Of a stretch of DNA of 64,000 nucleotides, positions 33,970 to 42,707 are shown piece after piece. The translations under genes and the position numbers were made by a program. The first letter of the stretch is position 1; the number at the start of each line of letters is the position of its first letter. Under the pieces are notes generated by a model that did not search any database, was not told the origin of the DNA, and worked only from the letters and a program-made list of their open reading frames with translations. Source of the DNA: WSZJ01 sp964590435 (GTDB taxonomy: Bacteria; Planctomycetota; MHYJ01; WSZJ01); assembly GCA_964590435.1 (NCBI GenBank), contig CAZPWT010000003.1, forward strand, positions 61,052-125,051. The letters are read 5' to 3'.

Positions 33970-33977
33970 GTTAGCCT

Positions 33978-34598
33978 TTAGTAATACCACTCAGGGTGCA
34001 CTTCGACTACAGGACGGTGCTGAGCTTCCTTCACGACTGCTGCGACCTCCTTCGCCGCGCCTTGATCGAAGCACCCGATGAGCCCGATCCGAGTCCATTC
34101 TAGCTTGTCGGCGACCAGGAGTTCCGCTGACTTCTGGTGCTGTTTCCCGCGCCAGTCCGTCGCGCGGATCGCGGTCCAATCGAGCGCCTTGATGGCCGCC
34201 TCCGAGCATTTGAACGTCGCATGCGCCGCGCCGGCGTTGCCATCGCTGACCGCCCACTCGCGCCCGGTATCTACGACATCGCCCACACTCGACACGAGGT
34301 GGACGATCTCACTCTGGCAACCAGCGGGGAGTCCCGTGTTGCCCTTGTTGATCGTGAACAGCATCGGAGAGCGAGGACACCAGTACATGGGGACAAACTC
34401 GCCCACGAAACGGTTCCCGCAACAGTCCACCTGGAGTTCTTTCAGCCGGCGCTCCTTGATGTGGGTGTACCCGATCACCTTTTGACCCGCGGCGATCAGT
34501 GCGGCGTCCGCCTTCAGTCCTCCTGCCGCCACAATCGCCGGGAGATTCTCTACATGAGTGATGTGGTAGACCGGCAGCTTCCGAATGAGCGGCGTCAT
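33978..34598 (-). CDS. darT: DarT ssDNA ADP-ribosyltransferase toxin
   Basis: 206 residues, the DUF4433 family. LPVYHITHVENLPAIVAAGG is the NAD-binding start of the fold; the ARTT-like segment GYTHIKERRLKEL contains Arg50/Arg51, matching the catalytic Arg51 of studied DarTs; SAELLVADKLEW contains Glu159, matching catalytic Glu160. WCPRSPMLFTINKGN is also typical. DarT attaches ADP-ribose to thymidine bases in single-stranded DNA, blocking replication, and DarTG pairs act in phage defence. All key residues are present, so it should be active. ATG 34598 gives the usual length; ATG 34649 would add 17 residues. First gene of the minus-strand defence run. Confidence 0.95.
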   Translation of the reverse strand: MTPLIRKLPVYHITHVENLPAIVAAGGLKADAALIAAGQKVIGYTHIKERRLKELQVDCCGNRFVGEFVPMYWCPRSPMLFTINKGNTGLPAGCQSEIVHLVSSVGDVVDTGREWAVSDGNAGAAHATFKCSEAAIKALDWTAIRATDWRGKQHQKSAELLVADKLEWTRIGLIGCFDQGAAKEVAAVVKEAQHRPVVEVHPEWYY

Positions 34599-34956
34599 GT
34601 CGCAGAGCTTGTCGATGCGCGAGTACAAAATCAAGGCGTTGCGCTTCATCTCGATGCGGCAGAACTTTGGTGGTGAGGATCGATGTCCTCCCCAAGTGCC
34701 GCATCCGGATTCTTGCACCACGGAGTAGCCAAGACGCAGGCGGGGAGGGCGCAAGTTCGACGCGGAAACTCGGGGATATCGCCCGCTCTTGGTGAAGTCC
34801 GGACCCTCAGGTTCACCGAGGTGCTCCCATTCTCTTCCTCCCCCCGGAGACGATTGTCGCCGGTCCCGCGTAGAGGGCCTCGAATGCCACTGACCCCAGA
34901 CACCTCCCGCCTGATCCTCAACCGCGCATTCACGATCTGTTACGATCCGCCGCCCC
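34599..34956. other. Intergenic region between darT and dxr
   Basis: 358 bases between divergent genes. It must hold the darT and dxr promoters but no strong -35/-10 pair is evident; TTACGAT lies 18-12 bases before the dxr ATG. Frames on both strands are Arg/Pro/Ser-rich and look non-coding. It marks one edge of the lower-GC defence block. Confidence 0.6.
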
Positions 34957-36099
34957 ATGCGCTCCGTCGCAATCCTCGGTTCGACCGGCTCGATCGGGAA
35001 GAGCACGCTCAAGGTGCTCGAAGAGCTCCCCGATTTCCGCGTGCAATCGCTGGCGGCGAACGGGGACTGGAAGACGATGCGCGAGCAGGTGGTCCGCTGG
35101 AAGCCGGCGCGGGTGGCGATGGCGGACGCGGAGGCGGCGGCGGAGTTGCGCAAGGGGGTGTCGGGGGTCGAGGTGTTGTCGGGCGCGGCGGCGATCCGGG
35201 AGCTGGCCGCGGATCCTGGCGCTGACACCGTCGTGGCCGCGATCACCGGCGCGGCCGGACTCCCCGCATCGGTCGCGGCCGTCTCCGCGGGCAAGCGGCT
35301 TTGCCTCGCGAACAAGGAAGCCATGGTGATGGCGGGGCCGATCCTCACCGCCGGCGCGATGGAGACGGGTGCGCAGATCCTGCCGATCGACAGCGAGCAC
35401 TCGGCGGTCTTCCAGTCGCTGCGCGCGGGGGCCGAGGACGAGGTCCGGCGCATCATCCTGACCGCGAGCGGCGGGCCATTCCGCGAGTGGACGAAGGAGC
35501 AGATCGAGAAGGCGACCCCCGAGCAGGCGCTCAAGCACCCGACCTGGCAGATGGGCGCGAAGATCACGATCGACAGCGCCACCATGATGAACAAGGCCCT
35601 TGAGGTCATCGAGGCCCGCTGGCTGTTCAGCCTCCCCGTCGAGAAGATCGCCGTCGTCGTCCACCCGCAGTCGATCGTCCACGCGATCGTCGAATTCCAG
35701 GACGCCTCCGCCGTCGCCCAGCTCGGCTACCCCGACATGTGCATCCCGATACGTTACGCGCTGACGTATCCGAAGCGCGCGCCGACGTCGTTCGGGTTCT
35801 TCGACCTCACGAAATCCCACCGCCTCGATTTCTTCCCGCCCGACCTCGACCGCTTCCCCGCCCTCGCGCTCGGGTTCGAAGCTGCCCGCCGCGGCGGCAC
35901 GGCGGGAGCCGCGCTCAACGGCGCGGCCGAAGCGGCCGTCGCGCTGTTCCTCGACCGGAAGATCGCGTTCCCGCGGATCGCGGCGCTGGCCGGGCGGGCG
36001 CTGGCTGAGCACGCGTTCCTCCCGTCGCCGTCGCTGGACGATTTATTTGCGACGGACGCGTGGGCGAGGGAGTTCGTCGCCGCGGAAGCCCGCCGCTGA
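34957..36099 (+). CDS. dxr: 1-deoxy-D-xylulose 5-phosphate reductoisomerase
   Basis: 380 residues, the second enzyme of the MEP isoprenoid pathway: NADPH-dependent rearrangement and reduction of DXP to MEP. AILGSTGSIGKSTLKVLEE is the NADPH-binding motif, LANKEAMVMAG and LPIDSEHSAVFQSL carry metal and substrate ligands, ASGGPFREW is the flexible loop region, and PTWQMGAKITIDSATMMNKA with EARWLF completes the active site. Length is normal. It is followed after a palindrome by rseP, a common pairing in bacteria. It shares no promoter with the darT block, which runs the other way. Confidence 0.97.
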   Translation: MRSVAILGSTGSIGKSTLKVLEELPDFRVQSLAANGDWKTMREQVVRWKPARVAMADAEAAAELRKGVSGVEVLSGAAAIRELAADPGADTVVAAITGAAGLPASVAAVSAGKRLCLANKEAMVMAGPILTAGAMETGAQILPIDSEHSAVFQSLRAGAEDEVRRIILTASGGPFREWTKEQIEKATPEQALKHPTWQMGAKITIDSATMMNKALEVIEARWLFSLPVEKIAVVVHPQSIVHAIVEFQDASAVAQLGYPDMCIPIRYALTYPKRAPTSFGFFDLTKSHRLDFFPPDLDRFPALALGFEAARRGGTAGAALNGAAEAAVALFLDRKIAFPRIAALAGRALAEHAFLPSPSLDDLFATDAWAREFVAAEARR

Positions 36100-36107
36100 C
36101 CGGGCTG

Positions 36108-36218
36108 TCATCCGCGGCCGTTTCCGCGTCATCCGCTTTCATCCGCGAATTCCTTTGAGCCGTTCCTGAAAAGAGAATTCGCGGATAAAGCGGATGACGC
36201 GGAAACAGCCGCGGATAA
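36108..36218. repeat. Near-perfect 45-bp palindrome of ATCCGCG words
   Basis: Arms 36108-36152 and 36175-36218 are inverted copies with one single-base gap and two mismatches, around a 22-base centre. Each arm is itself built from CATCCGCG, CATCCGCT and TTTCCGCG words. It starts 9 bases after the dxr stop. Confidence 0.9.
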
Positions 36219-36307
36219 GGCTGCGGAGCGGCCTCCCGACTTCCCCGGCTGTCGAGGCGGGGAAATTCGGTTACGATCCCGCCTCCCCACCATCCCCCGG
36301 AGGCCCG

Positions 36308-38140
36308 ATGGACGTGCTGTCCCGCATCTGGTTCTCGCTCGAGATCCTGCTCGGCATCAACTTCATCATCTTCGTCCATGAGCTCGGCCATTTCATGTTC
36401 GCGAAGTGGCACGGCGTGCGCTGCCCCGTCTTCTCGATCTGGATGGGGCCGCGGGTGTGGGGCGTCAAGCGCGGGGAGACGGACTACCGGCTGAGCCTGC
36501 TGCCGCTGGGCGGGTACGTGCTGATGGCGGGCGAAAACCCGGACGAGCGGACCGGCGCGCCCGACGAGCTCACCTCCAAGGGCGTCTTCGCGCGCTTCCA
36601 GATCTTCGTCGCCGGCACCGCGATGAACTTCGTCTGGGCGTTCCCGATCATGATCCTGTCGTTCCTGGTCGGGAAGGAAGTCGCTTCCCCGTTCGTCGGC
36701 GACGTCCGTCCGGACACGAGCGCGTGGGAGAGCGAGCTGCAGGTGGGGGACGAGATCCTGTCGATCGGCGGGTCGCAGGTGCGGGCGTATGAGGACTTCG
36801 TGAAGGAGATCGTGCGGCGGCCGAAGGGCGAGAAGCTGGAGGTGGAGTACCGCCGCGCGGGGGTAACGAAGAAGACGACGGTGACGGTGGGGACGGCGAC
36901 GACGATCGGGATGTCGCCGGTCTCGACGGTGGTGGCGGAAGTGGAGAAGGACAAGGCGGGCGCGGCGTCGGGGCTGCGCAAGGGCGACGAGATCGTCTCG
37001 ATCGACGGGATCCCGGTGTTCGAGGCTTCGGAGATCTCGGACCTGATCGACCGGAACGCGGGGAAGGGGCTGGCGGTGGTGGTGAAGGACCGCGCCGGGA
37101 ATTCGCGGAACCTGACGGTGACGCCGGCGCTGGGGGACGAGAAGTGGGTGCTCGGGATCGGCCGGGAGACGACTCCGGCGGTGGTGGGGCTGATCCGCCC
37201 GAACTCCCCCGCGGCGAAGATCGGGCTCAAAGCCGGGGACGAGATCGTGTCGGTCGCGGGGCGCCCGGTCGCGAGCTTTGGCGAAATGACCCACGAGGTC
37301 CGTCCGCGCGCCGGCCAGAAAGTCGCGCTCGAGTGGAAACGCGGCACGGAGCCGATGACGGCGGAGATCGAGATCGGGAGCCAGGGCGGCCGCGGCTTCA
37401 TCGGCATCATGCCCGAGCCGTCCAGCCGCCTCGCCACGATCCCGGCGGATTCCGCGCTCGCCAAGGCCGGCCTCCAGCCCGGCGACCGCGTCCTCACCGT
37501 GAACGGCAAGGAGCTCAAGACCGTCCAGACGCCCTCGCAGGACGACCTCAAGCGCGCCAAGAGCGGCGAGATCTGGCTCGGCCTCGACCACGTCGAGGGG
37601 GACGTGCGGGGCGGGAAGGGCGACAAGCTGGATTTCGGCGTGAAGCGCGGCGACCAGTCGCTGACGATCGCGGTGACGCCGCTCAAGAAGGGCGACGGCG
37701 ACCTCGGCATCCGGCTGCAGCACAAGACGCTGATGCTGCGCGCCGGTTTCGGCGAGGCGATCCAGCGCGGCTGCGCCGAGGCGCTCGACGTGTTCGTGCT
37801 GACGGGACAGATGCTGCGGAAGCTGCTCGCGCACGAGGAGGAGGCCTCGAACCTCTCCGGCCCCGTCGGGATCGTGTCCGCGGCCTACAAGAGCGCCACC
37901 GAGGGGTTCGGGAACCTCCTCTGGCTCCTCGGGATGATCAGCATGAACCTCGCCGTCATCAACCTCCTCCCCGTCCCGGTCCTCGACGGCGGGCACATCT
38001 TCTTCCTCCTGATCGAGAAGCTCCGGGGCAAACCCGTCTCCGCCCGCGTGCAGGGCTACGCCGCCGCCGGCGGCGCCATCCTGCTCCTCTCGCTCATGCT
38101 CTTCGTCACCTGGCACGACATCGCGAGGATGTTCCGGTGA
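36308..38140 (+). CDS. rseP: RseP-type site-2 intramembrane metalloprotease
   Basis: 610 residues, longer than the ~450 of E. coli RseP. The first helix carries the zinc site FIIFVHELGHFMFAKWHG, and the last part has the second metal motif in LLPVPVLDGGHIFFL within transmembrane helices. Between them sit about four PDZ-like units, each with a LxxGDEI core: ELQVGDEILSIGG, LRKGDEIVSIDGIP, LKAGDEIVSVAGRP and LQPGDRVLTVNGKE. LSGPVGIVSAAYKSATEG is also typical. It cleaves membrane-bound anti-sigma factors or signal peptides. ATG 36308 has GGAGG upstream; earlier starts run through the palindrome. Its stop overlaps the next gene. Confidence 0.95.
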   Translation: MDVLSRIWFSLEILLGINFIIFVHELGHFMFAKWHGVRCPVFSIWMGPRVWGVKRGETDYRLSLLPLGGYVLMAGENPDERTGAPDELTSKGVFARFQIFVAGTAMNFVWAFPIMILSFLVGKEVASPFVGDVRPDTSAWESELQVGDEILSIGGSQVRAYEDFVKEIVRRPKGEKLEVEYRRAGVTKKTTVTVGTATTIGMSPVSTVVAEVEKDKAGAASGLRKGDEIVSIDGIPVFEASEISDLIDRNAGKGLAVVVKDRAGNSRNLTVTPALGDEKWVLGIGRETTPAVVGLIRPNSPAAKIGLKAGDEIVSVAGRPVASFGEMTHEVRPRAGQKVALEWKRGTEPMTAEIEIGSQGGRGFIGIMPEPSSRLATIPADSALAKAGLQPGDRVLTVNGKELKTVQTPSQDDLKRAKSGEIWLGLDHVEGDVRGGKGDKLDFGVKRGDQSLTIAVTPLKKGDGDLGIRLQHKTLMLRAGFGEAIQRGCAEALDVFVLTGQMLRKLLAHEEEASNLSGPVGIVSAAYKSATEGFGNLLWLLGMISMNLAVINLLPVPVLDGGHIFFLLIEKLRGKPVSARVQGYAAAGGAILLLSLMLFVTWHDIARMFR

Positions 38141-38412
38141 GCGCCGAGGCGTTCCAGGCGTTCGTGGGGCTCGACGTCGTCGTCGACACGACCTCGAGCT
38201 ACGTCTTCATCGGCCGCCTGCGCGAAGTGTCCACGCTCGCCATGACGCTCGCCGACGTCGACGTCCACGACCGCGCCGAGAGCCCTTCCACGAAGGAGCG
38301 GTACGTCATGGAAGCGAAGAAGTTTGGGATCAAGGTGAACCGGAAATCGGTGACGGTGCGGCTGGACACGGTGCTGTGCGTGTCGAAGCTGGAAGACGTC
38401 ATTGAGTACTAG
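38137..38412 (+). CDS. Small Sm-like conserved protein coupled to rseP
   Basis: 91 residues starting at a GTG that overlaps the rseP stop (GTGA). The pattern FVGLDVVVDTTSSYVFIGRL, LADVDVHDRAESPSTKERYV then FGIKVNRKSVTVRLDTVLCV looks like five short beta strands of an LSm/Hfq-type fold, and I associate this sequence style (ADVDVHDR...TKE.YV...GI.VNR..V) with an uncharacterised planctomycete family. That is recognition by memory, not a search. Function is unknown; RNA binding is a possibility only. Translational coupling suggests co-expression with RseP. Confidence 0.75.
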   Translation: MSAEAFQAFVGLDVVVDTTSSYVFIGRLREVSTLAMTLADVDVHDRAESPSTKERYVMEAKKFGIKVNRKSVTVRLDTVLCVSKLEDVIEY

Positions 38413-38446
38413 GGCCGCCCGGCGCGTTTCCCGCCATAATCCCTGA

Positions 38447-39322
38447 GTGGCCGCCCCTAATCGACTGCTTGCGCTCGCCCGGCTCGTCCGGGTGCAGAAC
38501 GTCTTCACCGCCGCTGCGGACGCGTTCGCGGGATATGGGTGGACGGGGACGTGGGACTGGAAGGGCGCGTGCGTGGCGGCGGCGGCGTCTGCGTGCCTGT
38601 ATTCCGGCGGGCTCGTTCTCAACGACGTGTGCGACGCGGACCGCGACCGAGAACTCCACCCGAACCGCCCGATCCCGTCGGGGGCCGTGTCGCGCGGCGC
38701 GGCTCTCGCCCTCGCGGCGGCGCTGCTCGCGACGGGGATCCTGGTCGCGGCCTGGATCGGCCCGCGCGCCGCGGCGATCGGCGCCCAGGTCGCCCTCGTC
38801 GCCTGCGCGTACGACGCCTTCCTCAAGCGCTGGCGAATCCCCGGGGCGCTGGCGATGGGCGCCGCGCGCGGCCTGAACCTCGCCCTCGGCATGGCGGCCG
38901 GCGGCGCGCTCTTCCAGGACCCCCGCTCCTTCCTCCCCGTCGCCGGAAACGCGGCGTTCATCTTCCTCGTGACGCTGCTCAGCACGTTCGAGGAAGGGCG
39001 CCGGTCGAAAGGCGCGGTCGCGACCGTCGCGCTGCTGGCCGCCGCGACGCTTCTCGCGCCCCTCGCGTGGACCCGGCTGACGCTCCGCGCCGCCATCCCC
39101 CTCGGGCTCGCCGCGGCCGCGCTGCTCGCCGTCGGCCTCCGCGCGGCGCAGAAGGACCCGGAGCGCTTCCTCCCGCTCGTTGTCCGCACCGGGGTCCGCA
39201 GCCTGATCCCGCTCGACGCGGCGCTGCTGCTCGGGACGCTGGACGATCCCGTGCCGGGGCTCGTCGTGCTTGCGTTCCTCGTGCCGACGTGGGGGCTGGG
39301 GCGATTCCTCTCGGGAAGCTGA
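38447..39322 (+). CDS. UbiA-family prenyltransferase
   Basis: 291 residues, polytopic with about eight hydrophobic helices. The first Asp-rich motif is NDVCDADRDRE (Asn59, Asp60, Asp63, Asp67), the NDxxDxxxD that binds prenyl diphosphate through magnesium, followed by HPNRPIPSGAVSR, typical of the family; a second Asp-containing loop appears in ACAYDAFLKRWRIPG. The GTG start has no clear Shine-Dalgarno; a -10-like CATAAT lies 10 bases upstream. Substrates could be quinone precursors, heme, chlorin or aromatic acceptors, and no partner genes decide among these. It converges on the MFS gene with 7 bases between stops. Confidence 0.87.
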   Translation: MAAPNRLLALARLVRVQNVFTAAADAFAGYGWTGTWDWKGACVAAAASACLYSGGLVLNDVCDADRDRELHPNRPIPSGAVSRGAALALAAALLATGILVAAWIGPRAAAIGAQVALVACAYDAFLKRWRIPGALAMGAARGLNLALGMAAGGALFQDPRSFLPVAGNAAFIFLVTLLSTFEEGRRSKGAVATVALLAAATLLAPLAWTRLTLRAAIPLGLAAAALLAVGLRAAQKDPERFLPLVVRTGVRSLIPLDAALLLGTLDDPVPGLVVLAFLVPTWGLGRFLSGS

Positions 39323-39329
39323 CGCGGCT

Positions 39330-40619
39330 TCAGGCCGGCGCGGGCTTCTCTTCCTTCGCGTCCAGCTCGCGATGGAGCCGCGACATCGCGACGGAGGCGA
39401 TGCCGAAGAGGACGGCGGCGAGGAGATAGACGGCGGGGATGCCCCAGCCGGCGAGGCCGATGCGCTCGTGCTCGAGGCCGAGGACGATGACGGAGCCGAT
39501 GGCGGGGCCGAAGAGGCCGCGGACGCCGACGCAGGCGACGTGGGCGCCCATGTAGGCGGCGGCATCGCGTTCGCCGGCGAAGCGCATGGCGCCGAGGGAC
39601 CAGGCGGAGTTGACGCCGGACATGCCGAGGCCGAAGAAAGCGAAGCCGAGGAAGGCGAGGGGGACGGAGTGGAAGAAGGAGGAGGCGGCGAGCGTGACGA
39701 CGTAGAGGACGAGGACGGCGAAGGACCACGCGGCGAGGCGCGTGGGGCCGACGCGGTCGAGGAGCCGGCCGGAGGCGCGGGACGTGAATGCGATCAGGAG
39801 CTGCACGAGGACGAGCTGGCACGCGGTGTACGTCGCGTAGTCGAGCTTGAGGTCGTCCACCAGCAGGTAGACGTGCACCGGCAGGACGATCATGAACGCC
39901 ATGCCGTAGAACATGAAGTTCCGCTCGAACCGGTCGAAATCGCGGTCGTTGCGGAGGATGCGGAAGAACTCCTTCACCGCGCCGACCGCGCCGGTGGAGT
40001 TCTCGCGCTCGGGGGCCGCGTCGCGCCGCCGGATCCGGATCGCGGCGTACTGCAGGTACGACAGCGTCCCCAGCAACCCCGCCACCGGGAACATCCACAG
40101 GTACGACGACGGCCGCCACTTCAGCAGGAGCCCCCCGCCGATCGCCGCCGCCAGGTACGTCAGCTTCGACACCCCCGTGATCGTCCCGAACACCCGGCCG
40201 CGGATCGACGGGTCGTAGTTCGCCTGCAGCATCGCGTTCTGCGCCGGGATGAAGATCGGCTCGCTCAGGCAGTAGAGGACCGAGAGCGCGATGAAGAGCG
40301 GCGGCGACGTCGCGAACGCCATCAGCAGCAGCGTCGCGCGCCCCGCCAGCGCCGACGCGACGATGAACGGCCGCTTCGGGCGCCCTTCCATCACGTGCGA
40401 CCAGAAGATGGCGGTGAGGTTGGAAGCGGCGCCGGCGGTAGTGAGGATGGTGATGCCGATTTCGCCCGTGCCGAGTCCTTTGCGGGCGACGATGCCGGTC
40501 AGGCCGATGATCGCGGCGAAGACGTTGTTGAGCAGCTCGGCGCGGAGGTGAAGGGCGCGGGTGTAGCGGGCGACGATCGGGAGCCCCGGGGCGGCAGGCG
40601 GGGCGGGTACGGGCGTCAT
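39330..40619 (-). CDS. MFS transporter
   Basis: 429 residues with about 12 hydrophobic helices, a major facilitator pattern: LNNVFAAIIGLTGIVARKGL, LTAIFWSHVMEGRPKRPFIV (motif A-like loop between helices 2 and 3), FIALSVLYCLSEPIFIPAQN, and later FFGLGMSGVNSAWSLGAMRF. An Ala/Pro-rich N-terminus (TPVPAPPAAPGLP) is cytoplasmic. ATG 40619 is used; 20 upstream codons in frame lack similarity. The transported substrate cannot be inferred, and no regulator sits beside it. It faces a long intergenic region upstream. Confidence 0.85.
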   Translation of the reverse strand: MTPVPAPPAAPGLPIVARYTRALHLRAELLNNVFAAIIGLTGIVARKGLGTGEIGITILTTAGAASNLTAIFWSHVMEGRPKRPFIVASALAGRATLLLMAFATSPPLFIALSVLYCLSEPIFIPAQNAMLQANYDPSIRGRVFGTITGVSKLTYLAAAIGGGLLLKWRPSSYLWMFPVAGLLGTLSYLQYAAIRIRRRDAAPERENSTGAVGAVKEFFRILRNDRDFDRFERNFMFYGMAFMIVLPVHVYLLVDDLKLDYATYTACQLVLVQLLIAFTSRASGRLLDRVGPTRLAAWSFAVLVLYVVTLAASSFFHSVPLAFLGFAFFGLGMSGVNSAWSLGAMRFAGERDAAAYMGAHVACVGVRGLFGPAIGSVIVLGLEHERIGLAGWGIPAVYLLAAVLFGIASVAMSRLHRELDAKEEKPAPA

Positions 40620-41043
40620 GGGGGCGGGGATTGTACCCGTGCGAGACAGGTCCTGCAGGGAACGCCACCGGGTTTCCATTCCTGTGCAAGATCATCTCGC
40701 ACCAGCCGTACGTAGTCGCATCCTTCCGTGTCATTTCGTATCCGCGACAGGCTCGTAGCCTTTTCCACACCTTTTACCCGCCACCCCGGACATCTTTCGG
40801 GCACAGAGTCACGAGCCGGGACAACGGCGGGATGTTCCGGGGATACGGCCACGAGCCAGGCACGGATAAGAAAAGACGGGAAGAGACACGCGACCTCGAA
40901 CAGGGAGCGGGCCATTACGGGCATTCACCCCATCCATCTTCCTCTTGACCCACCCCCCCGTCCCCGGCGCACCATAGGCAAGGCGCGCCGTGACCGGTCA
41001 GGGCGCGGGCGCGCCGGACCCGGACTCATCGAGGGGGAAGATC
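40620..41043. other. Intergenic region upstream of MFS and receiver-PilZ genes
   Basis: 424 bases between divergent genes, more AT-rich than the neighbours near 40690-40760. A TTGACC at 40945 lacks a -10 at proper spacing (CATAGG is 22 bases on). No frame on either strand looks coding and no strong hairpin was seen. Confidence 0.5.
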
Positions 41044-41799
41044 ATGAAGCCCACGATCGTGCTGGCGGATTCCGGCGAAGCAGACCGCAAGATGTTCATG
41101 GAAGCGCTGAAGGGAACGCCGTACGAGGTGGTGGGCGAGGCGGCGCACGCGGACGGGATGTTCGAGGCGGTGACGCTCCTGAAGCCGTGGTGCGTGGCGA
41201 TCGACCTGCGGCTTCCCGGCCACGCGGACCGACCGGGGGATGGCGGCTCGAACGCCGTGCGGACGCTCGCGGACAAGCACTCGAAGGTCAAGGTGCTCGT
41301 GCTTCACAACGCGGACACGGTCCACCTGGTGATGGGGGCGGTTTCCTCGAGCCACGGCGTCCGCGTCCGGAAGCCGATCAAGCGCGACACGCTGCTGGAC
41401 GCGCTGACGAAGCTGGCCTCCGGGCAGGAGGGAGAGCTCGGGATCAAGCAGGTCGGCGTCAAGCTGAAGAAGACGATGGTGCTCTACTACAAGCTGGCGA
41501 CGGACGGGTTTTTCACGAAGCGCCGCGAGTGCCTGACGACGGAGGTCGGGGAAGCGGGGTTCATGGTGCAGTTCACGGAGAAGATGGCGCGCGGCGCGGT
41601 GCTGAACGTCGAGCTGGACCTGCCGGGCGAGCAGCCGGTGAAGGCGAAGTGCCAGGTGACGAAAGTCGACCCCGAGCCGCTGACCACGAGGCTGGTGGGC
41701 GAGCTGTCGTTCGTCGAGATCGCGCCGGCGGAGCGCGAGCGGCTGAAGAGTTTCCTCCGGCGCCTGATGGAACGGGGCACGGGGATCATCAAGGCCTGA
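41044..41799 (+). CDS. Receiver-PilZ protein
   Basis: 251 residues from ATG 41044 with GGGGGAAG upstream. Residues 1-125 form a receiver domain: TIVLADSGEADRKMF supplies the acidic pocket, CVAIDLRLPGHADRP the phospho-acceptor Asp54, and VRVRKPIKRDTL the conserved Lys. The C-terminal half is a PilZ-like barrel that would bind c-di-GMP (VLYYKLATDGFFTKRRECLT, EAGFMVQFTEKMARG, LVGELSFVEIAP), although the RxxxR and DxSxxG motifs are degenerate, so binding is doubtful. Paralogues at 57011-57799 and 57837-58586 share Asp54 and the WxVAxDLxLPxH core. No histidine kinase adjoins. Confidence 0.82.
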   Translation: MKPTIVLADSGEADRKMFMEALKGTPYEVVGEAAHADGMFEAVTLLKPWCVAIDLRLPGHADRPGDGGSNAVRTLADKHSKVKVLVLHNADTVHLVMGAVSSSHGVRVRKPIKRDTLLDALTKLASGQEGELGIKQVGVKLKKTMVLYYKLATDGFFTKRRECLTTEVGEAGFMVQFTEKMARGAVLNVELDLPGEQPVKAKCQVTKVDPEPLTTRLVGELSFVEIAPAERERLKSFLRRLMERGTGIIKA

Positions 41800-41805
41800 G
41801 GCCGA

Positions 41806-42210
41806 TCAGCGGCGGCCGAGCTGGAAGTGCCGCCGCATCGTGCAGTCGTCCATGACGACGGCGAGCCCGGCGGCGCGGGCGCGCTTCGCCGCGTCTTCGT
41901 CGACCACGCCGTCCTGCATCCACACGGCCTTCGCGCCGATGGCAATGGCGTCGTCGACGATCGGCGCGACGAAGTCGGACCGCCGGAAGATGTCGACGAG
42001 ATCGACCGGTTCCTGGATGTCGCGCAGCGACGCGAAGCACTTCTCGCCCAGCACCTCCGTCAGCGCGGGATTGACGGGGATGATGCGGTAGCCGGCGCGC
42101 TGGAGGTACGAGGAGACGCGGTGGCTGTCGCGGTCCGGCCGGTCGGAGAGGCCGACGACGGCGATCGTGCGGGAGCGGAGCAGGAGGTCACGGATTTCGG
42201 CGTCGTTCAT
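41806..42210 (-). CDS. CoA-binding domain protein (YccU-like)
   Basis: 134 residues, a stand-alone CoA-binding Rossmann fold: TIAVVGLSDRPDRDSHRVSS, YLQRAGYRIIPVNPALTEVL, GEKCFASLRDIQEPVDLVDI and IGAKAVWMQDGVVDEDAAKR are all typical of the E. coli YccU type. Role unknown; these proteins bind CoA and are often used as general metabolic accessory proteins. ATG 42210 overlaps the stop of the preceding gene (ATGA), so the two are translationally coupled. It converges on the receiver-PilZ gene 6 bases away. Confidence 0.88.
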   Translation of the reverse strand: MNDAEIRDLLLRSRTIAVVGLSDRPDRDSHRVSSYLQRAGYRIIPVNPALTEVLGEKCFASLRDIQEPVDLVDIFRRSDFVAPIVDDAIAIGAKAVWMQDGVVDEDAAKRARAAGLAVVMDDCTMRRHFQLGRR

Positions 42211-42707
42211 GGATGTCTCCGGGCGACCCAGGCCAGGAACGACCGGCCGGCGGCCCTGTGGATGGGAAGCTGTGTCCAGCGGTAGAACAGCATGACGAGG
42301 CGGGGCCGGAACCCGCGGAGCTCGACGCGGATGTGTCCGCCCTTGCGGACGAACGCGAGCGAGCCGCCGTGGCGGGAGAAGAGGCCGTTTCCCACGGTGA
42401 GGGTCTCGCGATCCTCGTCGCGGCGAATGGCGCCGAAACGGACGAGGGGGAGGAAGAGGAAGCGAATCGAGGAGGCTTCTTCCGAGAAGTACGTCTGCCA
42501 GAGGAGGTACCCGCCGAGCCGCGCGAGCCGGCTGAAGTACAGGCGGGCCATGTCGGTCGGCGGATTCGCGCACAGCCCTTCCTGGATCGACACAACCGAG
42601 CCGGCGTGGAACTCGGTGTGGTCGGTGGTGCTTCCCCGCCGCAGCCAGGGGGCGACGGTCCAGGCGAACCAGAGCGCGGCGGCGCAACCCGCGATCAGCC
42701 ACGGCAT
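42207..42707 (-). CDS. Membrane-anchored hypothetical protein
   Basis: 166 residues. A single N-terminal hydrophobic segment (LIAGCAAALWFAWTVAPWL) could be a signal anchor. The rest is basic with hydrophobic patches (RLGGYLLWQTYFSEEASSIR, FLFLPLVRFGAIRRDED, GRSFLAWVARRHP) and matches no family I know. The stop overlaps the next gene (ATGA), so it is co-translated with the CoA-binding protein. It lies downstream of the glycogen-type cluster on the same strand and might be its tail, or a separate unit after the 70-base gap. Confidence 0.6.
   Translation of the reverse strand: MPWLIAGCAAALWFAWTVAPWLRRGSTTDHTEFHAGSVVSIQEGLCANPPTDMARLYFSRLARLGGYLLWQTYFSEEASSIRFLFLPLVRFGAIRRDEDRETLTVGNGLFSRHGGSLAFVRKGGHIRVELRGFRPRLVMLFYRWTQLPIHRAAGRSFLAWVARRHP

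Noticed and set aside
34683..35225. Plus-strand frame overlapping dxr start
   Set aside because: Arg/Pro-rich, shifts through dxr in another frame; non-coding.
40945..40978. TTGACC with CATAGG as promoter for the receiver-PilZ gene
   Set aside because: Spacing is 22 bases, too long for a sigma70 promoter.
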